Of a DNA stretch of 64,000 nt, positions 24,200 through 36,216 are shown piece after piece; positions within the stretch are counted from its first letter, which is position 1; the number at the start of each line of letters is the position of its first letter. The notes below the pieces were generated by a model that was not told the origin of the DNA, did not search any database, and saw only the letters and a list, made by a program, of their open reading frames with translations. Source of the stretch: Centrapalus pauciflorus (lineage: Eukaryota > Streptophyta > Magnoliopsida > Asterales > Asteraceae); the NCBI GenBank assembly GCA_020465985.1, contig JAANYP010000722.1:809001-873000 (forward strand), in the 5' to 3' direction. The position numbers and the translations under genes are program-made.

Positions 24200-25611
24200 A
24201 TGGCAACCAAGCAAGAAAGTGAATCATGGCACCCAACAATGGAACAAGAGGTGAGTAATGATTATTGAATGTTATTTTATGCTGATGTTTTATGAAAATC
24301 GAGCTAAATCCAATGTTGTGTCAAAATTTGAAATATAAAACTAGAGTCGAGAGCGAAAAACAAAATGAATAAACGAATTTGAATCTTGATTTTCTTTAAA
24401 ATTTAATAATTCCACATCACTTTACACTTGGATTTTATGATTGACATAGTTGGGTTGTGTTGGTTAGGCAACACAAACACACCATTGTCAAATTTTCTTA
24501 GGCCTCATTTGTTTTTTCATTCAGAGCCTCTTAAAAACGTCTGAAGTCTAAAGTTCAGATTTATAATAAATTAAGATTGTTTGTTTAAATTCAGACTTAA
24601 GAGGTTGAAACCTCTGAATTTTTCTCTGAATTTTAAGAGGATGAGAGTTGACTGAATTAAAATTAAGAGCCTCTTAATTTCAGATCTTAAGGCATCCTCT
24701 TAATTTCAGACGTAAGTTTTCAGATTTCAGACATTTAACCTCTTAAAAAACAAACACCACCTTAGAGTTTTACTGGTTAGTGGTTAAATAGGTTATTAAT
24801 TGCTTTGATGATTGAAACTTGAAAGTGACAAGATTGATGATATAATAGACAAAGAAATAAGTAGGTTGCTATTGATAGAAAAAAAATGACAGTTTGTTGC
24901 TATAATATGTAATTAACCAAACCCAAAAGATAGATGTAAATATGTTACATAAAGGGCCTATGTTGGATGGATGGTTTCTATTTTGTTGCTTGTATATGTA
25001 TTATTACATTAGAGAGTTGAATTCTGCAGGAAAATACGCTGCCGATAACAATAGAGGATGCAAGAATGTTAGATGAAGCTACGGCAGGTATACAATCCTT
25101 GGCTGTGGGCAACACAGAGTCGAATATGCAGGGAAAACGTTTGTCTCGACAGAGATATAAGGCACAGTGGGGGAAGACATCGGACCTTGGAGGTAAATGA
25201 TAATAACCTCGTGTTGCCTTTTTGTTTTTACTGCAGTTTAAATTTGTCTTGTACGTTTTATTTATAGTTCATGCAACGACTTCAATGAAAAAGTCGAAAC
25301 TGGGTCGAAACAACAAGTTGATACCTGCTGAGAAAACCTATCGGATTATAGTTGAATATAATGGCCGCTTTTATGCACGTATGGTCTCACCTTCTTCTTC
25401 ATTATCGCTTTCGGCTATGAAGAATAAAATTTATAAAAAGGTTGGGTTAGAACCTCAGGAATTCAATCTCCAGTGGAAGAACAATCAAAAAAGGAAGTGG
25501 ATACAGATGGTACATGACAAAGATCTCAAAAAGTGCTTCCAAGTTTGGAGAAACTCGAAAATGGAGAATTGCTTTTATGTACGGGTGGTGAGGAAGGTGC
25601 AGGGAACTTAG
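24200..25611 (+). CDS. Small PB1-domain protein, NLP-like C-terminal module only (185 aa, 3 coding exons)
   Basis: Coding exons 24200-24250, 25030-25192 and 25268-25611, all with GT-AG boundaries and phases that close (558 nt). The start is the first ATG after an acceptor (CTAG|GTGAAAAATGG), so a 5' UTR exon and intron are likely upstream. The other acceptor at 25240 would give an immediate stop. Residues 1-70 are unrecognised. Residues about 98-182 look like a PB1 domain: a TYRIIVEYNGRFYARM first strand, EFNLQWKNNQKRKWIQMVHD and DLKKCFQVWR match the acidic-loop and helix region of NIN-like proteins. No RWP-RK DNA-binding domain is present, so if PB1 is right this could pair with NLPs without binding DNA. 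That role is inferred. Confidence 0.6.
24501..24761. mobile_element. Tourist-like MITE in the intron of the PB1 gene
   Basis: Ends GGCCTCATTTGTTTTTT and, inverted, AAAAAACAAACACCACC, with the 3-bp direct repeat TTA at 24498-24500 and 24762-24764. Confidence 0.75.
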
Positions 25612-25711
25612 GCCATGTTTGTTTACCTTTTAATGGAATCATTTAAGAGGTTATTTTAACTTTGAATGACTTCTTAATGATTCCATTAAGAAGTAAACAA
25701 ACACCCTCCCC
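25611..25711. mobile_element. Tourist-like MITE abutting the PB1 gene stop codon
   Basis: A 101-bp element with ends GGCCATGTTTGTTTAC and, inverted, GTAAACAAACACCCTCCCC. Target duplication TTA at 25608-25610 and 25712-25714. The TAG stop is formed by TA of the duplication and the first G of the MITE. The pre-insertion site would also read TTAG, so the protein is unchanged. Confidence 0.75.
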
Positions 25712-25989
25712 TTAGTCAGGGACGTAGCGGGTATGCATGAATAATTCATAAATGTTTAATTTAGAAAAATGAACTTAGGCTGTTTATGCATGGCCTCTCC
25801 TAATATGACAGATTTACCTTTTTACCTTTCACTCTCTTGGTCTTTTAAAATTTAAATTAAATTCTGTTTATCATCAAAGGGATCTTTATTTATCTATATT
25901 TTTTTATGTATTTAATAAGATTAAATATTAGTTTCTAATATACATTTATAAGTTTGTATTAAATAATTTTATATATTAATAATCTTTAT

Positions 25990-26232
25990 GACTACAAGAA
26001 AGTGTCATTTAGTGAAACAAAAAAAAGTGTCACTATATCTTACTTATAGTGACACTTATGAAAAAGTGTAGGTATGGAGCAATCTTTTACCCACACTTTT
26101 TCTAAATTAGTGACACAAACACATACATTTTTTGTCACTACATATCTATACCCACTTCACTTTTACCCATTTTTTGTTGTGTAGGTAAAAGATTATATAT
26201 GATACCGAAAAGAGTGGGTAAAAGTGGAGTGA

Positions 26233-26307
<75 letters not shown>

Positions 26308-26470
26308 CTAAAAATGTATGTGTTTCTGTCACTAATTTAGAAAAAGTGTGGGTAAAAGATTTCTTTATACCTACATTTTTTCATAAGTATCAATAAAAGT
26401 AAGATATAGTGATATTTTTTTTTTGTGTCACTAAAAGCGTGTGTCATTAAATGACATTTTTCTTGTAGTT
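25990..26470. mobile_element. CACTA-type MITE with internal (TA)35
   Basis: Ends GACTACAAGAAA and TTTCTTGTAGTT, near the CACTACAAGAAA terminus of plant CACTA elements. The arms are inverted copies containing AGTGTCATTTAGTG and GGGTAAAAGAT blocks. A (TA) run at 26234-26303 sits off-centre in the right half. A related element is at 56477-56774. No transposase and no clear 3-bp duplication. Confidence 0.7.
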
Positions 26471-28085
26471 TTCTTTACAAGTTAAGTTCTGTTTATGATC
26501 AAAGGAAACTTTATTTATTTAATCATCCAATTAAGTTATTTATTGACATTGAATCACCTTCCAACAATCAAGTTTCTGTAATGATAGTTTGGTGGCTTGG
26601 ACATAAAATCTATAATTAAGGTGTCGTTTGGTTTGGAAGATATAAACAACTCATTTTGTATTTGGATTTAAAAACTCTCCCATGTCATGTTTGAATAATA
26701 AATAAATACAAATGATTTAGCTTCATTCATTTATCACAAAAAGTCGAACACCTTGTAATTCAAAGGTCAACGCCATTGACTTTTGCCAACCTCCCCAGTC
26801 GCCCTCCCAAAATGATTTTTATGGAACACCTTAATCATTCAATTCACACAGAGTGTTGAATAGTCTCTTTATCATCAATGGATTCATATGTCATAATTTA
26901 TGTAATCGAGCGACGTATATGTATTTTTTTTTTTTTAAATTTATTAAATCAGCTAACATTTAGAAATCTTAATCAGCATGAATTAAGGTTATTGCAAAAT
27001 AAGACCTAACAGAGTTATTTAATTGAAAGAACCTAAAACCTTTTATTTATTTTCTCGATTATATATATACCAGTTGTTTTCGTAATTTTGATTTAAAAGC
27101 AATTCCATTTGATCATGAAATCAATCAACGATATCTTTCAAACATAGAGAGATTTATGAATCACGTAAACAAGTTTATTAGACGTACCTTAAAAGTGTTT
27201 TCTTAATTTTGCTATTATAAGTTTTTTGTTAATGTACGGTCTATATTTTTATATTTTTTTAATTATTTGATATGTAGCTTTACTTGCACCCCGTTGATTT
27301 TATAGATACACTAGTGACGAGAAAGAAAATTGTTTCGTCCGAACTGGACCCAACAATCGAACCAACTGATTTACACACTTTCGAATGAGTCTTGGATCCT
27401 AAAATTCCCTTATTTTTGGTTTCACCAGATTTGTTTTGATTTGATACGGTTAATTAGTTGTTTATTTTTTATTTGTAAAAGTTAGGAAAAACTAAACTGG
27501 TACTATCCAATCTGGTTTTCAGTCATATGTTTGGGGTTTTTTCAAGTTCGGTCTGATTTGAATCGATTTCAATTCATCCTTGATAGACGCACATGCATGC
27601 CTAACTCAACAATTAACACATTTATTAAATATTTTCTACCTTCGTCATGTGTTATTATTTATTATTTTTTTCATACTCTTAGCCATATTTTTAAGATCAT
27701 GACTTTAACATATTTCATGAATGCATGCAGAAAATTCAAGTGATTGATGAATTTATATTATTAGTAATATAAAACCTTGATGGACACAATTAAGCTGGCA
27801 CGCAACTGAAGTTTGATTAATGGACAACTGACTTATTTTATTAAGTTGTATATGATATATAGTTGTATTGTTTTTCTATTAATTATAACATTTGATACAT
27901 TATGTTTTTATAAAAAATCAAATATATTATTATGCTTACACTATTTTTATCTATTCTGATAGGAAATCTTATTACCATCCAAACTATAATTTTTACAATG
28001 ACCAAAATTTTTATTTTTTAATAGCTATATTAAAAAGAAACTTTATTCCTTATCCAAGTTTGTGTCTTGCTCTTCAATTCGTTGT
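26471..28085. other. Intergenic, no gene seen
   Basis: AT-rich DNA. GTCGTTTGGTTTGG at 26624 resembles a MITE end, but I found no partner. Confidence 0.5.
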
Positions 28086-28180
28086 AGTTGAACGACAAAC
28101 TATCTTACTTCTACTCCTAAACTACTCATTTGCCTCATGACTTACTTTCTCCACCTAAATTTCAACTTGTTAAATGAATT
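28086..28180 (-). repeat. Fragment related to the SINE at 63.2 kb
   Basis: The blocks CTACTCCTAAACTACTCAT and CACCTAAATTTCAACTTG match the order of CTACTCCTAATCTGCTCAT and CAACTAAATTTCAAATTG at 63220-63285. The tRNA-like head with the B box is not recognisable here. Confidence 0.45.
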
Positions 28181-28470
28181 CTGAATAATAATAACATTAA
28201 ATTAACAAACTGATCATCAAAAGACCGAAAATAAAACTATATATTACACTTCAAACACTTAAAAAGAAAGTTACAAATACAAACCAAGATAAGGTTATGA
28301 AGATATATATGGTCGAAATCTGAAACATGCATATACACCCTTAAAATACCGGATTCTAATTGATTAAAACATGCGAAAAATGGTCGAATTTACTTTGATA
28401 TATCGATCTTGCATTGCTCAATTGCTCGACGAATTATATATATAATGGCCGGATCGATCACCATTGTTTT

Positions 28471-29463
28471 TTAATGTTGTTGTGGATGGTACTGCTGGGG
28501 ATGATATTGCTGAGGAGGGTAAGGGACTGGATTTTTCTCTAAATCAACATTGGCACCAATAACCGCAACGGCAGGGAGTACAATTCCCGGAGTCATGGTA
28601 GTTTGTGTAGCCGAAGATACGGTAATATAAGCAGCAATCCCGAACACCGAGCTTAAAAGAGCTAAAATAGCTCCTGCTGCAAAGATTCCGGGCTTCACAA
28701 CATAACATGTAATGTAACCATATGAATCAACCTGTCCACCTTGTCTATGATTTAGCGCGGCAGCCGCCAGCAATAGAACCACAGCTGCAACCGACGCAAC
28801 CCTATTTGTACGTACATGCGTTAATTCAATAGTAAAATTAATTAATTAGTTATTTTAGATATTATAAGTACGTTGTTGTACCATGAGAATACGAAAAGGA
28901 GCTTTGAAATCGGGGTTGAATTAGGGTCGTTTCGACAACAGTTAGATCCACCAAACGAAACGCTTATGTATATCCGTGTAATGATGGCAAACACGGCTGA
29001 TACGATTCCAAGCGCGAGAGCTGGACTGCTTGGATAAATACATGTATCATACACGATATAGACTTCAGAAGCCTGCATATATATACACATGCCCACAATA
29101 TATTAATATAGCTAGGTACAAATTAAACTAATGATGAATCGATTTTATGATATGTTTATGTATAGGGTGCTAATTCATGCATCATACTCTGGAACAATTA
29201 ATCTTTAGGTCAATTAACCTACACCACGTACTTTCAATGAATAAGAGAAACCATACACACAATCATAAACAACAATTTAGTCAAATTATAGGTCAAAATT
29301 ATAGAGTATGGTGTATGAGAATTCAGAGTATGGTGCATAAATTAAGGAAATTTCCTTATATATATACCTTAACCCTAGTGGCTTCCCCTGCAAAACCGGT
29401 GGCTGCTGATATAATTCCGAGCACGGCGGCAATTGCGCAGAACCCTAACACTTTGCTCTCCAT
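28471..29463 (-). CDS. DUF1218 (MODIFYING WALL LIGNIN-like) four-helix membrane protein, 205 aa
   Basis: Three exons on the minus strand: 29463-29368, 29072-28882 and 28801-28471, all GT-AG, 618 nt in total. The second junction splits a Trp codon (TG^G). The start MESKVLGFCA is followed by a hydrophobic helix (residues about 5-25), then EATRVKASEVYI, typical of the DUF1218 start. Further hydrophobic segments lie at about 45-60 (PALALGIVSAVFAII), 85-110 (KLLFVFSWVASVAAVVLLL) and 132-155 (GIFAAGAILALLSSVFGIAAY). A conserved cysteine pair CC lies in the first loop. The tail is proline/histidine/glutamine-rich with two QYHPQ repeats. In Arabidopsis some members affect lignin in secondary walls. 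A wall or endomembrane role here is inferred. Confidence 0.88.
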
Positions 29464-30010
29464 TAATGTATTGACTTTTGAGTATGAATTGAAAATGGGT
29501 AATTTAAAGCAGGTTGAACGAAGGAATTGAAAGAAAGCGTAAGTATATATAGATGGGTGACGGAGACTTTATATATGCAAATTGGATACTGCTAGCTAAT
29601 TAAGCTATAGCTAGAAAACAAAAACCAACGTTTACTTTGTATATTAGGTCGATGGTTGACTTGGTCAATGAATTTTATGTAGTAACATGCATGGGGATAT
29701 CAATCATATCATTTCCATATTCCATCCACATTTAATCAATCTCTCATATTGAAAATTATTTTTTTTTTTTATAGTTTATTAATATTATTAGAAAATTGGA
29801 GAATATATATAAAGTATCTTTCATTTCCCAAAACACAGCATAGAGATGTTGTCATTATGGAATTATATGGGTATCTTTTTACTTTTACTAGTCAAAATGA
29901 CCCACTGGATTGTTATTTTATTTCTTGATTTGAATTGAATGTTGCGTAATTATTAAAGATTTATATTGTTTGTTTGTATCACTAATAAATTTTAGAATGT
30001 ACAACACATA
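29464..30010. other. Upstream region of the DUF1218 gene, no other gene seen
   Basis: AT-rich. TATATATAG motifs at about 29546-29552 and 29567-29575 could supply a TATA box for the minus-strand gene, but I cannot fix a start site. Confidence 0.4.
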
Positions 30011-30017
30011 TATAGTA

Positions 30018-31507
30018 CCCAAATCTTATTTTGATATAGACACTTGGCAAATATCTTTTATGAGCATAATTGTTCCATTGCTTATTGGGTTACCGTAAAT
30101 CTCCCTCACTTGGTCTACAAGGGATCTTACACTAAATGAAGATTGTAAGTATAGTGAACATTAATTAGACTACATCCCTTCGGTGCAACCTTAGGTTAAG
30201 GGTCGTATAATTCTGAGTTTTCCAGACATCAATCATGAACTCTGTTTCGTGACGACATCGACCCATTTTTCTTCCGCATCAATCAAGTGATGTTGGAATT
30301 GGATTTGCCATAGTTGCAAATCAATGTTGTCATACTTTTGGCGGATAGCCTCCTGTAAGACACGGATATTAAAGCCATGTGGGTCTCGAAAAAAGAGACT
30401 TCTGGTGCTATGGTTGTGGGTTACAAGCATCCTCAATGACCTGGTTTGCAATGCTCTTGATTGTGGCACTTGAAACCAAACCCATGAACGTCATTTCGAA
30501 ACAGAGGTTCAACCTCCACAGACCCACGAACCCACCTAAGATCTTCCCTACCAAACAGAGCCGCACACCCAAGAAGTCATCCAACAACTTCTTTCACAAA
30601 CACGTTCAACCTTCGCACACCCAAGATCGCAACCTTTGCTAACAATAGAGCACACCAACCAAGAACCTGAGACAAGAGGTCGCATTAATCAAGAACCAAT
30701 TGATTTTTTTGCTATAATAAAAGATTGATTTGCCCACGTTGGTAGAAAGATGAAAGTGAAATGGTCTCCAAAACCTTTCCTTTATAGGCATAGAGACCGT
30801 TTCACCTTTCATCTTTCTACTAACGTGGGACAAAAAAAATATTTTATTTTGGTAAAAAAAAAAAAATCAATAGTTTCTTGATTTATGCGGCCTCTTGTCT
30901 CAGGTTCTTGGTTGGTGTGCTCTATTGGTTGCGAAGGTTGAACGTCCGTTTGTAAAGGGAGTTCTTGGGTGTGCGACTCTGTTTGGTAGGGAAAATCTTG
31001 GGTGGGTTTGTGGAGGTTGAACCTCTGTTTCAGAATGACGTTCTTGGGTTTGGTTTTAAGTTTCACAATCAAGAGCTTCCAAACCAGGTCATTGAGGATG
31101 CTTGTAACCCACAACCATAGCACCAGAAGTCTCTTTTTTCGAGACCCACATGGCTTTAATCTCCGTGTCTTGCAGGAGGCTATCCGCCAAAAGTATGACA
31201 ACATTGATTTGCAACCATGGCAAATTTAAATCCAATTCCAACATCACTTGATTGATGCGGAAGAAAAATGGGTCGATGTTGTCAGCGCTAAGGAAACAAA
31301 GTTCATGATTGATGTTTGGAAAACTCAGAAAGGTTGCACGCAAGAAATGCAGTCTAGTTAATGTTCACTATACTTACAATCTTCATTTAGTGGTAAGATC
31401 CCTTGTAGACCTAGTGAAGAACATTTACGGTAACTCAGTAAGCAATGAAACAATTTGCTCATAAAAGATATTTGCCAAGTGCCTGTATCAAAATAAGATT
31501 TGGGTTT
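30018..31507. repeat. 1.5-kb near-perfect palindrome with gene-like arms
   Basis: Arms of about 700-730 bp mirror each other around a short loop near 30776-30792. Matching outer ends are CCCAAATCTTATTTTGATA (from 30018) and its inverse ending near 31507. Each arm carries a related, broken protein-like segment (SLFFRDPHGFNIRVLQEAIRQ, then DNIDLQ and EEKWVDVV) whose family I do not recognise. The arms differ by scattered substitutions and small indels. No clear target duplication was found. It could be a foldback transposon with captured host sequence or an inverted duplication able to give hairpin RNA. Confidence 0.85.
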
Positions 31508-31799
31508 CTTGTCTTATGATAGCATCTTAGTTACGCAAGTCATTCACAACCTTGGTCGTGATGCATTGTGTTATCGTCAGTCTCAACAATTATCAGACAT
31601 CAAATGTGACGAGATATAATTTTTATCAGAAAACCCAAAATGCTTTTAAATTCATGGCCTTTTCAGAGATGAGATTTTAGCACTATGATGAGAGGTGACT
31701 ATTGAATTTAAGATCTTGCTTGCAAGTAAAGTTCAGCAGAAGGTCCACATAAATACAATGCATTTTTGCACAACATACTAAATAAAATAAACTGTATCC

Positions 31800-32330
31800 A
31801 GTCTAATAGGGATGTGTGGAAATGACTGAAAAATCAAACCGAAATTGGAAACGATTTATAATATTCGGTTCGGTTATCGGTTCTTATAATTATTAATTTT
31901 CGGTTATTCAGTTAACGGTTCTGCGGGTATCGGTTTTATCGGGTATAGAACCGATAATTTGAAAAGCTCGTAACATGCAAATTAAAAAATGATTTAAAAG
32001 CCCACAATGTGAAATCCGAAAAGATCATTTGTTTTTGGATGGTGAAACTACATAATTTATATGAAAACATCATGATCGACACTTTTCTTATTTATTTTCA
32101 TGTTTTTTGTTTATATATTGTTATAATAGATAAAAATATATACATTATTTAATTTTCAGTTCTAATCGGTTCTGTACCCGAAATACCTGTACCATAACCG
32201 AGGAACCACATTACAATTATTGGTTCGGTTATCGGTTAAATCGACTCCGGTTCGGTTCGGTCAGATTCCAGAACCGCATTACAATTATTGGTTTTTGTTT
32301 GAATTTGTGTCGATTTTTATTGGGCGTTGA
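31800..32330. repeat. Degenerate CGGTTATCGGTT-rich element, possibly hAT MITE
   Basis: Many copies of GGTTCGGTTATCGG and its inverse GAACCGATAA. The left edge reads TAGGGATGTGTGG, similar to the TAGGGGTGTTC end of the hAT-type element at 33442. I could not fix the right end or a duplication. Confidence 0.4.
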
Positions 32331-33433
32331 TTAATTCTCGTCTGATATATATTTGTCTATGATAATAGTAACAATATCAATAAAACAGTTATGTCATCTT
32401 TTAAACATGTGATATTTCATGTAAGCGGTACTAATTAAGATCATCAAATTAGTTCATTACAAAAAGTTTAATTATCATAATAGATTAGAAAAATATTAAT
32501 ATATAAAACGGATCAACATGAAAAGTGCGTTTATATTTAGGGGCGGATCCAAGAATTTATATTATCAGTGTCACTTTTTTAGCGTAATTTTAATATTTAG
32601 ATTTTCGTAAAATGGATGCGGTCACCGAAACAGTTCCCAACACAAAATTAACGAATAACACGATTTTTTCAATTAAAAAAGTATATAGTACAATACCATT
32701 AAAACGTAAAAGTAATAAGTACCGTAAATCTTAAAGTTTTACAATTGTTGTCTTCGGGTCTTCATCTTTTGATTTGGGTGATAAGTTGAAATTGATTTTT
32801 GTTCCGATGGATCCCAAGGAAGATCATTCAAATCTATTTCTACGGGACTATTAGCTTAGACCGATTGGTTATTGCTTGAAGATCCAGATTCAGAAAATGA
32901 TTGAAACTCTCTTTTCAAAAATTTGTCCATTAACCTAAAATTTTTTTAAATAATTAACAATAAGTTTAACAATTGATATAAAAACTCAAAAAATAAACAT
33001 TTATACTTTATTATATAATTATTTTTCAGTAAATTATTTATTTAACCCATTAAAGAGAGTAAAAAAAACCTCAAAAACACTCAAAAAAAAAAAAAGTAAA
33101 CATTTATACTTTAGTTGAGAAAGTTCTAGACTACACAATAAAAAAAAACCTAGTCAAGCTGCGATAGAGAGTCAGAGAGAGAGATACCGAGCGGTCCGAG
33201 CCACCAAGCCACTGAGGTCATTGGTCAGGCGAGCTGCGGCACTACGGTGAGCGTTTGCGGTTTACTGGTTCAGCGATTCAGGGCTTCAGGCGGTGAGCGG
33301 TTGCGGACTATCGGTTCAGGGCTTCAGGCGGACAGGCGATCTGCGTTTTTTGGAGGCGTTGATGCTCTGTGGGATGTGGCTGAAAGAATGGAAGCCAAAC
33401 AAATGAATTAGGGTTTTCATCAAGAGGTTTGGG
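32331..33433. other. Intergenic with a GC-richer patch, no gene assigned
   Basis: 33170-33330 is GC-richer, with near-repeats of GGTTCAGGGCTTCAGGCGG and GTGAGCGGTTGCGG. No open frame supports a protein. Confidence 0.4.
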
Positions 33434-33441
33434 CCTTCAGC

Positions 33442-34678
33442 TAGGGGTGTTCAATATTTGAGTTGGATTCGAAAAAACCGAATTCGAACTTGATTTGTAA
33501 ATTTCGAACTCGGTTTTTGGTTTTCGAATCGGTTTGGTTTGAACTCGAATTTTATTTTCGGTTTTCGAATCGCATTTCGAATTATTGTTTATAATTTGAA
33601 TTCGAACCGAAATTCGAATTAGTTCCAATTTTGAATATGATTTCACATATTTAGAGGTTTAGCCTTTTACGTTTATTTTTATCCTTTCCAAACTTAATAG
33701 CTTATCTCAGACTATTAGTCATATTTGACCTTTGTAAGTTGTAACCCTAGCCGCTCTTTACCGCCGTCTCATCTTCTCCGATGGCCGGTGGTTAGAGGTG
33801 TACAAAACCGGTTTCCGGTTTGGGTTTAAAAACAGGACCAGTTTAGTTCAAAAGTCAAAAACCAGTTTGGGGGAGGGAATAACTCAAACCCAACCCAACC
33901 GGTAGGGTATGGTTGTAACCGGTTCGGATTGGAAAACCGTGCAAACCGGATTGGACCGATTTTTATTAATTTAAAAAGTAAATTCCATCAAACTTTTTTT
34001 AACTAAAAAATTTATTCAAACATTTTATTTTACTAAAAACTTATTCAAACATTTTATTTTACTAAAAACTTATTTAAACATATTTAAAAATTTCAAATTT
34101 TATTAACTAAAAACATCAAAACTTATATTTTTTTTATTAATTATTAAAAACTCCGTAATCAAATATAATTCATATTCAAACGTAAACATACTAGTTTTTC
34201 AAAAAAAAAAAAAGGCTAGTTATTTAATTGGCTCAAATCGGTTTGAATCGGTTTTTCAACACGAACTGATCAAACCCAAACCGAACCGGTTTTTGCAACG
34301 GATATATTCAAACCTACGGGTTTTTCAAAAACCGATTCGGTTTTGGTCAAAACCGGTTTTGACCGGTTTCGATTTTCGGCTTTTTTCCGGTTTTTTTACA
34401 CGATTACCGGTGGTTATCGGCCGATATAGCCCTCATCGTTACTCGGCTTAAAACATGTTATTTTTTTCTTGTTTTCTAAATCTGCTGGGAAAGTTTACTT
34501 TTTTTTTTTTGAAATTTTCGGTTTGGTTTGGGTTGAACCGAATTCGAGTTTCTAAATTGAATTGGTTTAAAGTTTTCCAATTCGGATCGGTTTTGAATTC
34601 GTTTTCAGAATTCGAAATTCTAAGAAACCGATTCGAAGAAACCAAAGAAACCGCAAATCAATTCGTTGAACACCCCTA
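33442..34678. mobile_element. hAT-type non-autonomous element (outer)
   Basis: Ends TAGGGGTGTTCAA and TTGAACACCCCTA. The 8-bp target duplication CCTTCAGC lies at 33434-33441 and 34679-34686. The arms are rich in inverted GGTTTTCGAATCGG-like motifs. The body contains a 5'-leader-like stretch ending in ATGGCCGGTGGT, now split by a second insertion. Without the inner element it would be about 615 bp. Confidence 0.85.
33793..34406. mobile_element. hAT-type element nested in the outer one
   Basis: Ends TAGAGGTGTACAAAACCGG and, from the right, CCGGTTTTTTTACACGATTA. The 8-bp target duplication CCGGTGGT lies at 33785-33792 and 34407-34414. Inverted AACCGGTTT-rich arms, about 614 bp, no transposase. 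It must be younger than the element it interrupts. Confidence 0.85.
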
Positions 34679-34686
34679 CCTTCAGC

Positions 34687-35902
34687 TTAGGAGTTAATTT
34701 TTGGACTGTTTAAAATTTTTTGGGCTAACCAAATTACTTATTATTTTTAGGTGTTGTTGGGTTTTTCTAAAAAAATTTTAATTAATACTCAGTGTTATTT
34801 CAATAAATTTAAGTAATAGAAACCACAAATTTAAAATAAGATATGTATATTATAAAATAGCTTTTAAATATACAAAATAATAACTACTTTGTATATTTAC
34901 TTTTGATATACGTTTTTACATGTTTATTACTTCTTGTAAAAAAAATTATATTTTATAAGTAATAAAATAAGTACTAAAGTAGAACTTTATTGTTTTAATG
35001 ATTTTTTTTATTTTTAAGTTCATAGTTCGTTGAGTAATTTAGTGTACCATGGAAGACTTTTAAGTTCATCATCTTATTACGTTATTTTTTTCTATTTTTA
35101 AAATTAAAAAATAGAACTCTTTTAACATATCATGCCATGTGGAAGCCACATAAGAGGATTTTGCCACGTGGATGACACATGTGTAACACCTTGACTTTTA
35201 ATTAGAGTTTTGAAATGCAATTTGAGCCTTATGCTTGTAATTTCATAGATAATTAATGAAGTTGGTTGTTTAATTATGGACAACATGTTTTTTATGTTTT
35301 TGCGGTTTAGTCCCTTCGTGTTAATCATTACCAATAAATGTGGTTCTACAGTGAACCATATTATATGTATGTTTGCGTGTGTTTTTTTAAGAGTACCTCT
35401 AGAAATCAAATGCACCAAAAATATAATCTTTAAAAAACTTTTTTCTTAAAATTTTTTTCTTAATCATTTTTAAATTGATAATACACACATGATATGTGAA
35501 TTTCACATACATTCACATATTCTACGTCCTTAAAAATTATGTAAATGGTCATCCAAGTATGAATGATCATTCACACGATCTTTTTTACCATTCACAATAT
35601 TTATTTTTTCAAAGTTAAGATTTGATTCTTTTGATTTATTTTTTGAAACTAAAGTATGATCATTTTTTACTATTCAACAGTGTATGTTGGGTATGCTAGA
35701 AACTCACTGGTATGCTGTAAACCTAATTACACACACACACATACATACGTACATTTTATGTAAATAATTATTGTTAAAAAGAACCATGTAATACATATGT
35801 TGATTAATTAATATAATCTATAAATATTAATAAAAGAGTAAATGTACTCATTTCTCGTGGAACCATTTGTCATCACCATGAATTGACACGTGACATTTAT
35901 AG
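34687..35902. other. Intergenic, possible LTR scrap
   Basis: TGTGTAACACCTTGACTTTTAA at 35180 resembles the start of a gypsy LTR, but no partner LTR or coding region follows. Otherwise nothing supported. Confidence 0.35.
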
Positions 35903-35910
35903 TTTTAAAA

Positions 35911-36216
35911 GGGTTTATTATGAAAAAAACCAACATGTTTTCACATTTTTTGTGTTTTCGTCCCTCCATGTTATTTTTTCCCATAAAAACCCTCAAGTTA
36001 TTCTTTTCTTATTGGTTTAGTGAAATTTTGGACATTAGACCCCGGTTATAATTTGTGAACCGGGTTTTAAAAACTTGAAAAACCGGGTTCTAATGTCCAA
36101 ATTTCACTAAACCAATAAGAAAAGAATAACTTGAGGTTTTTTATGGAAAAAAATAACATGGAGAGATGAAAACGCAAAAAACGTGAAAACATGTTGATTT
36201 TTTTCATAATAAACCC
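35911..36216. mobile_element. Foldback MITE, about 306 bp
   Basis: GGGTTTATTATGAAAAAAAC at the left end is inverted at the right end. The arms share AACATGTTTTCAC and AATAACTTGAGG blocks, and the centre (about 36060) holds paired AACCGGG motifs. An 8-bp repeat TTTTAAAA flanks both ends, but it is palindromic and AT-rich, so it is weaker evidence. Confidence 0.7.

Noticed and set aside
25222..25267. Hydrophobic N-terminal extension in frame with the last PB1-gene exon
   Set aside because: It is intron sequence ending in TTTATAG. The spliced model keeps frame with the upstream exons.
25990..26470. Regular short repeats considered as a CRISPR-like array
   Set aside because: The repeats are inverted arms of a MITE with no spacer pattern, and the sequence is a plant nuclear genome.
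35122..35418. 98-codon minus-strand frame
   Set aside because: Overlaps an LTR-like scrap and shows no recognisable domain.
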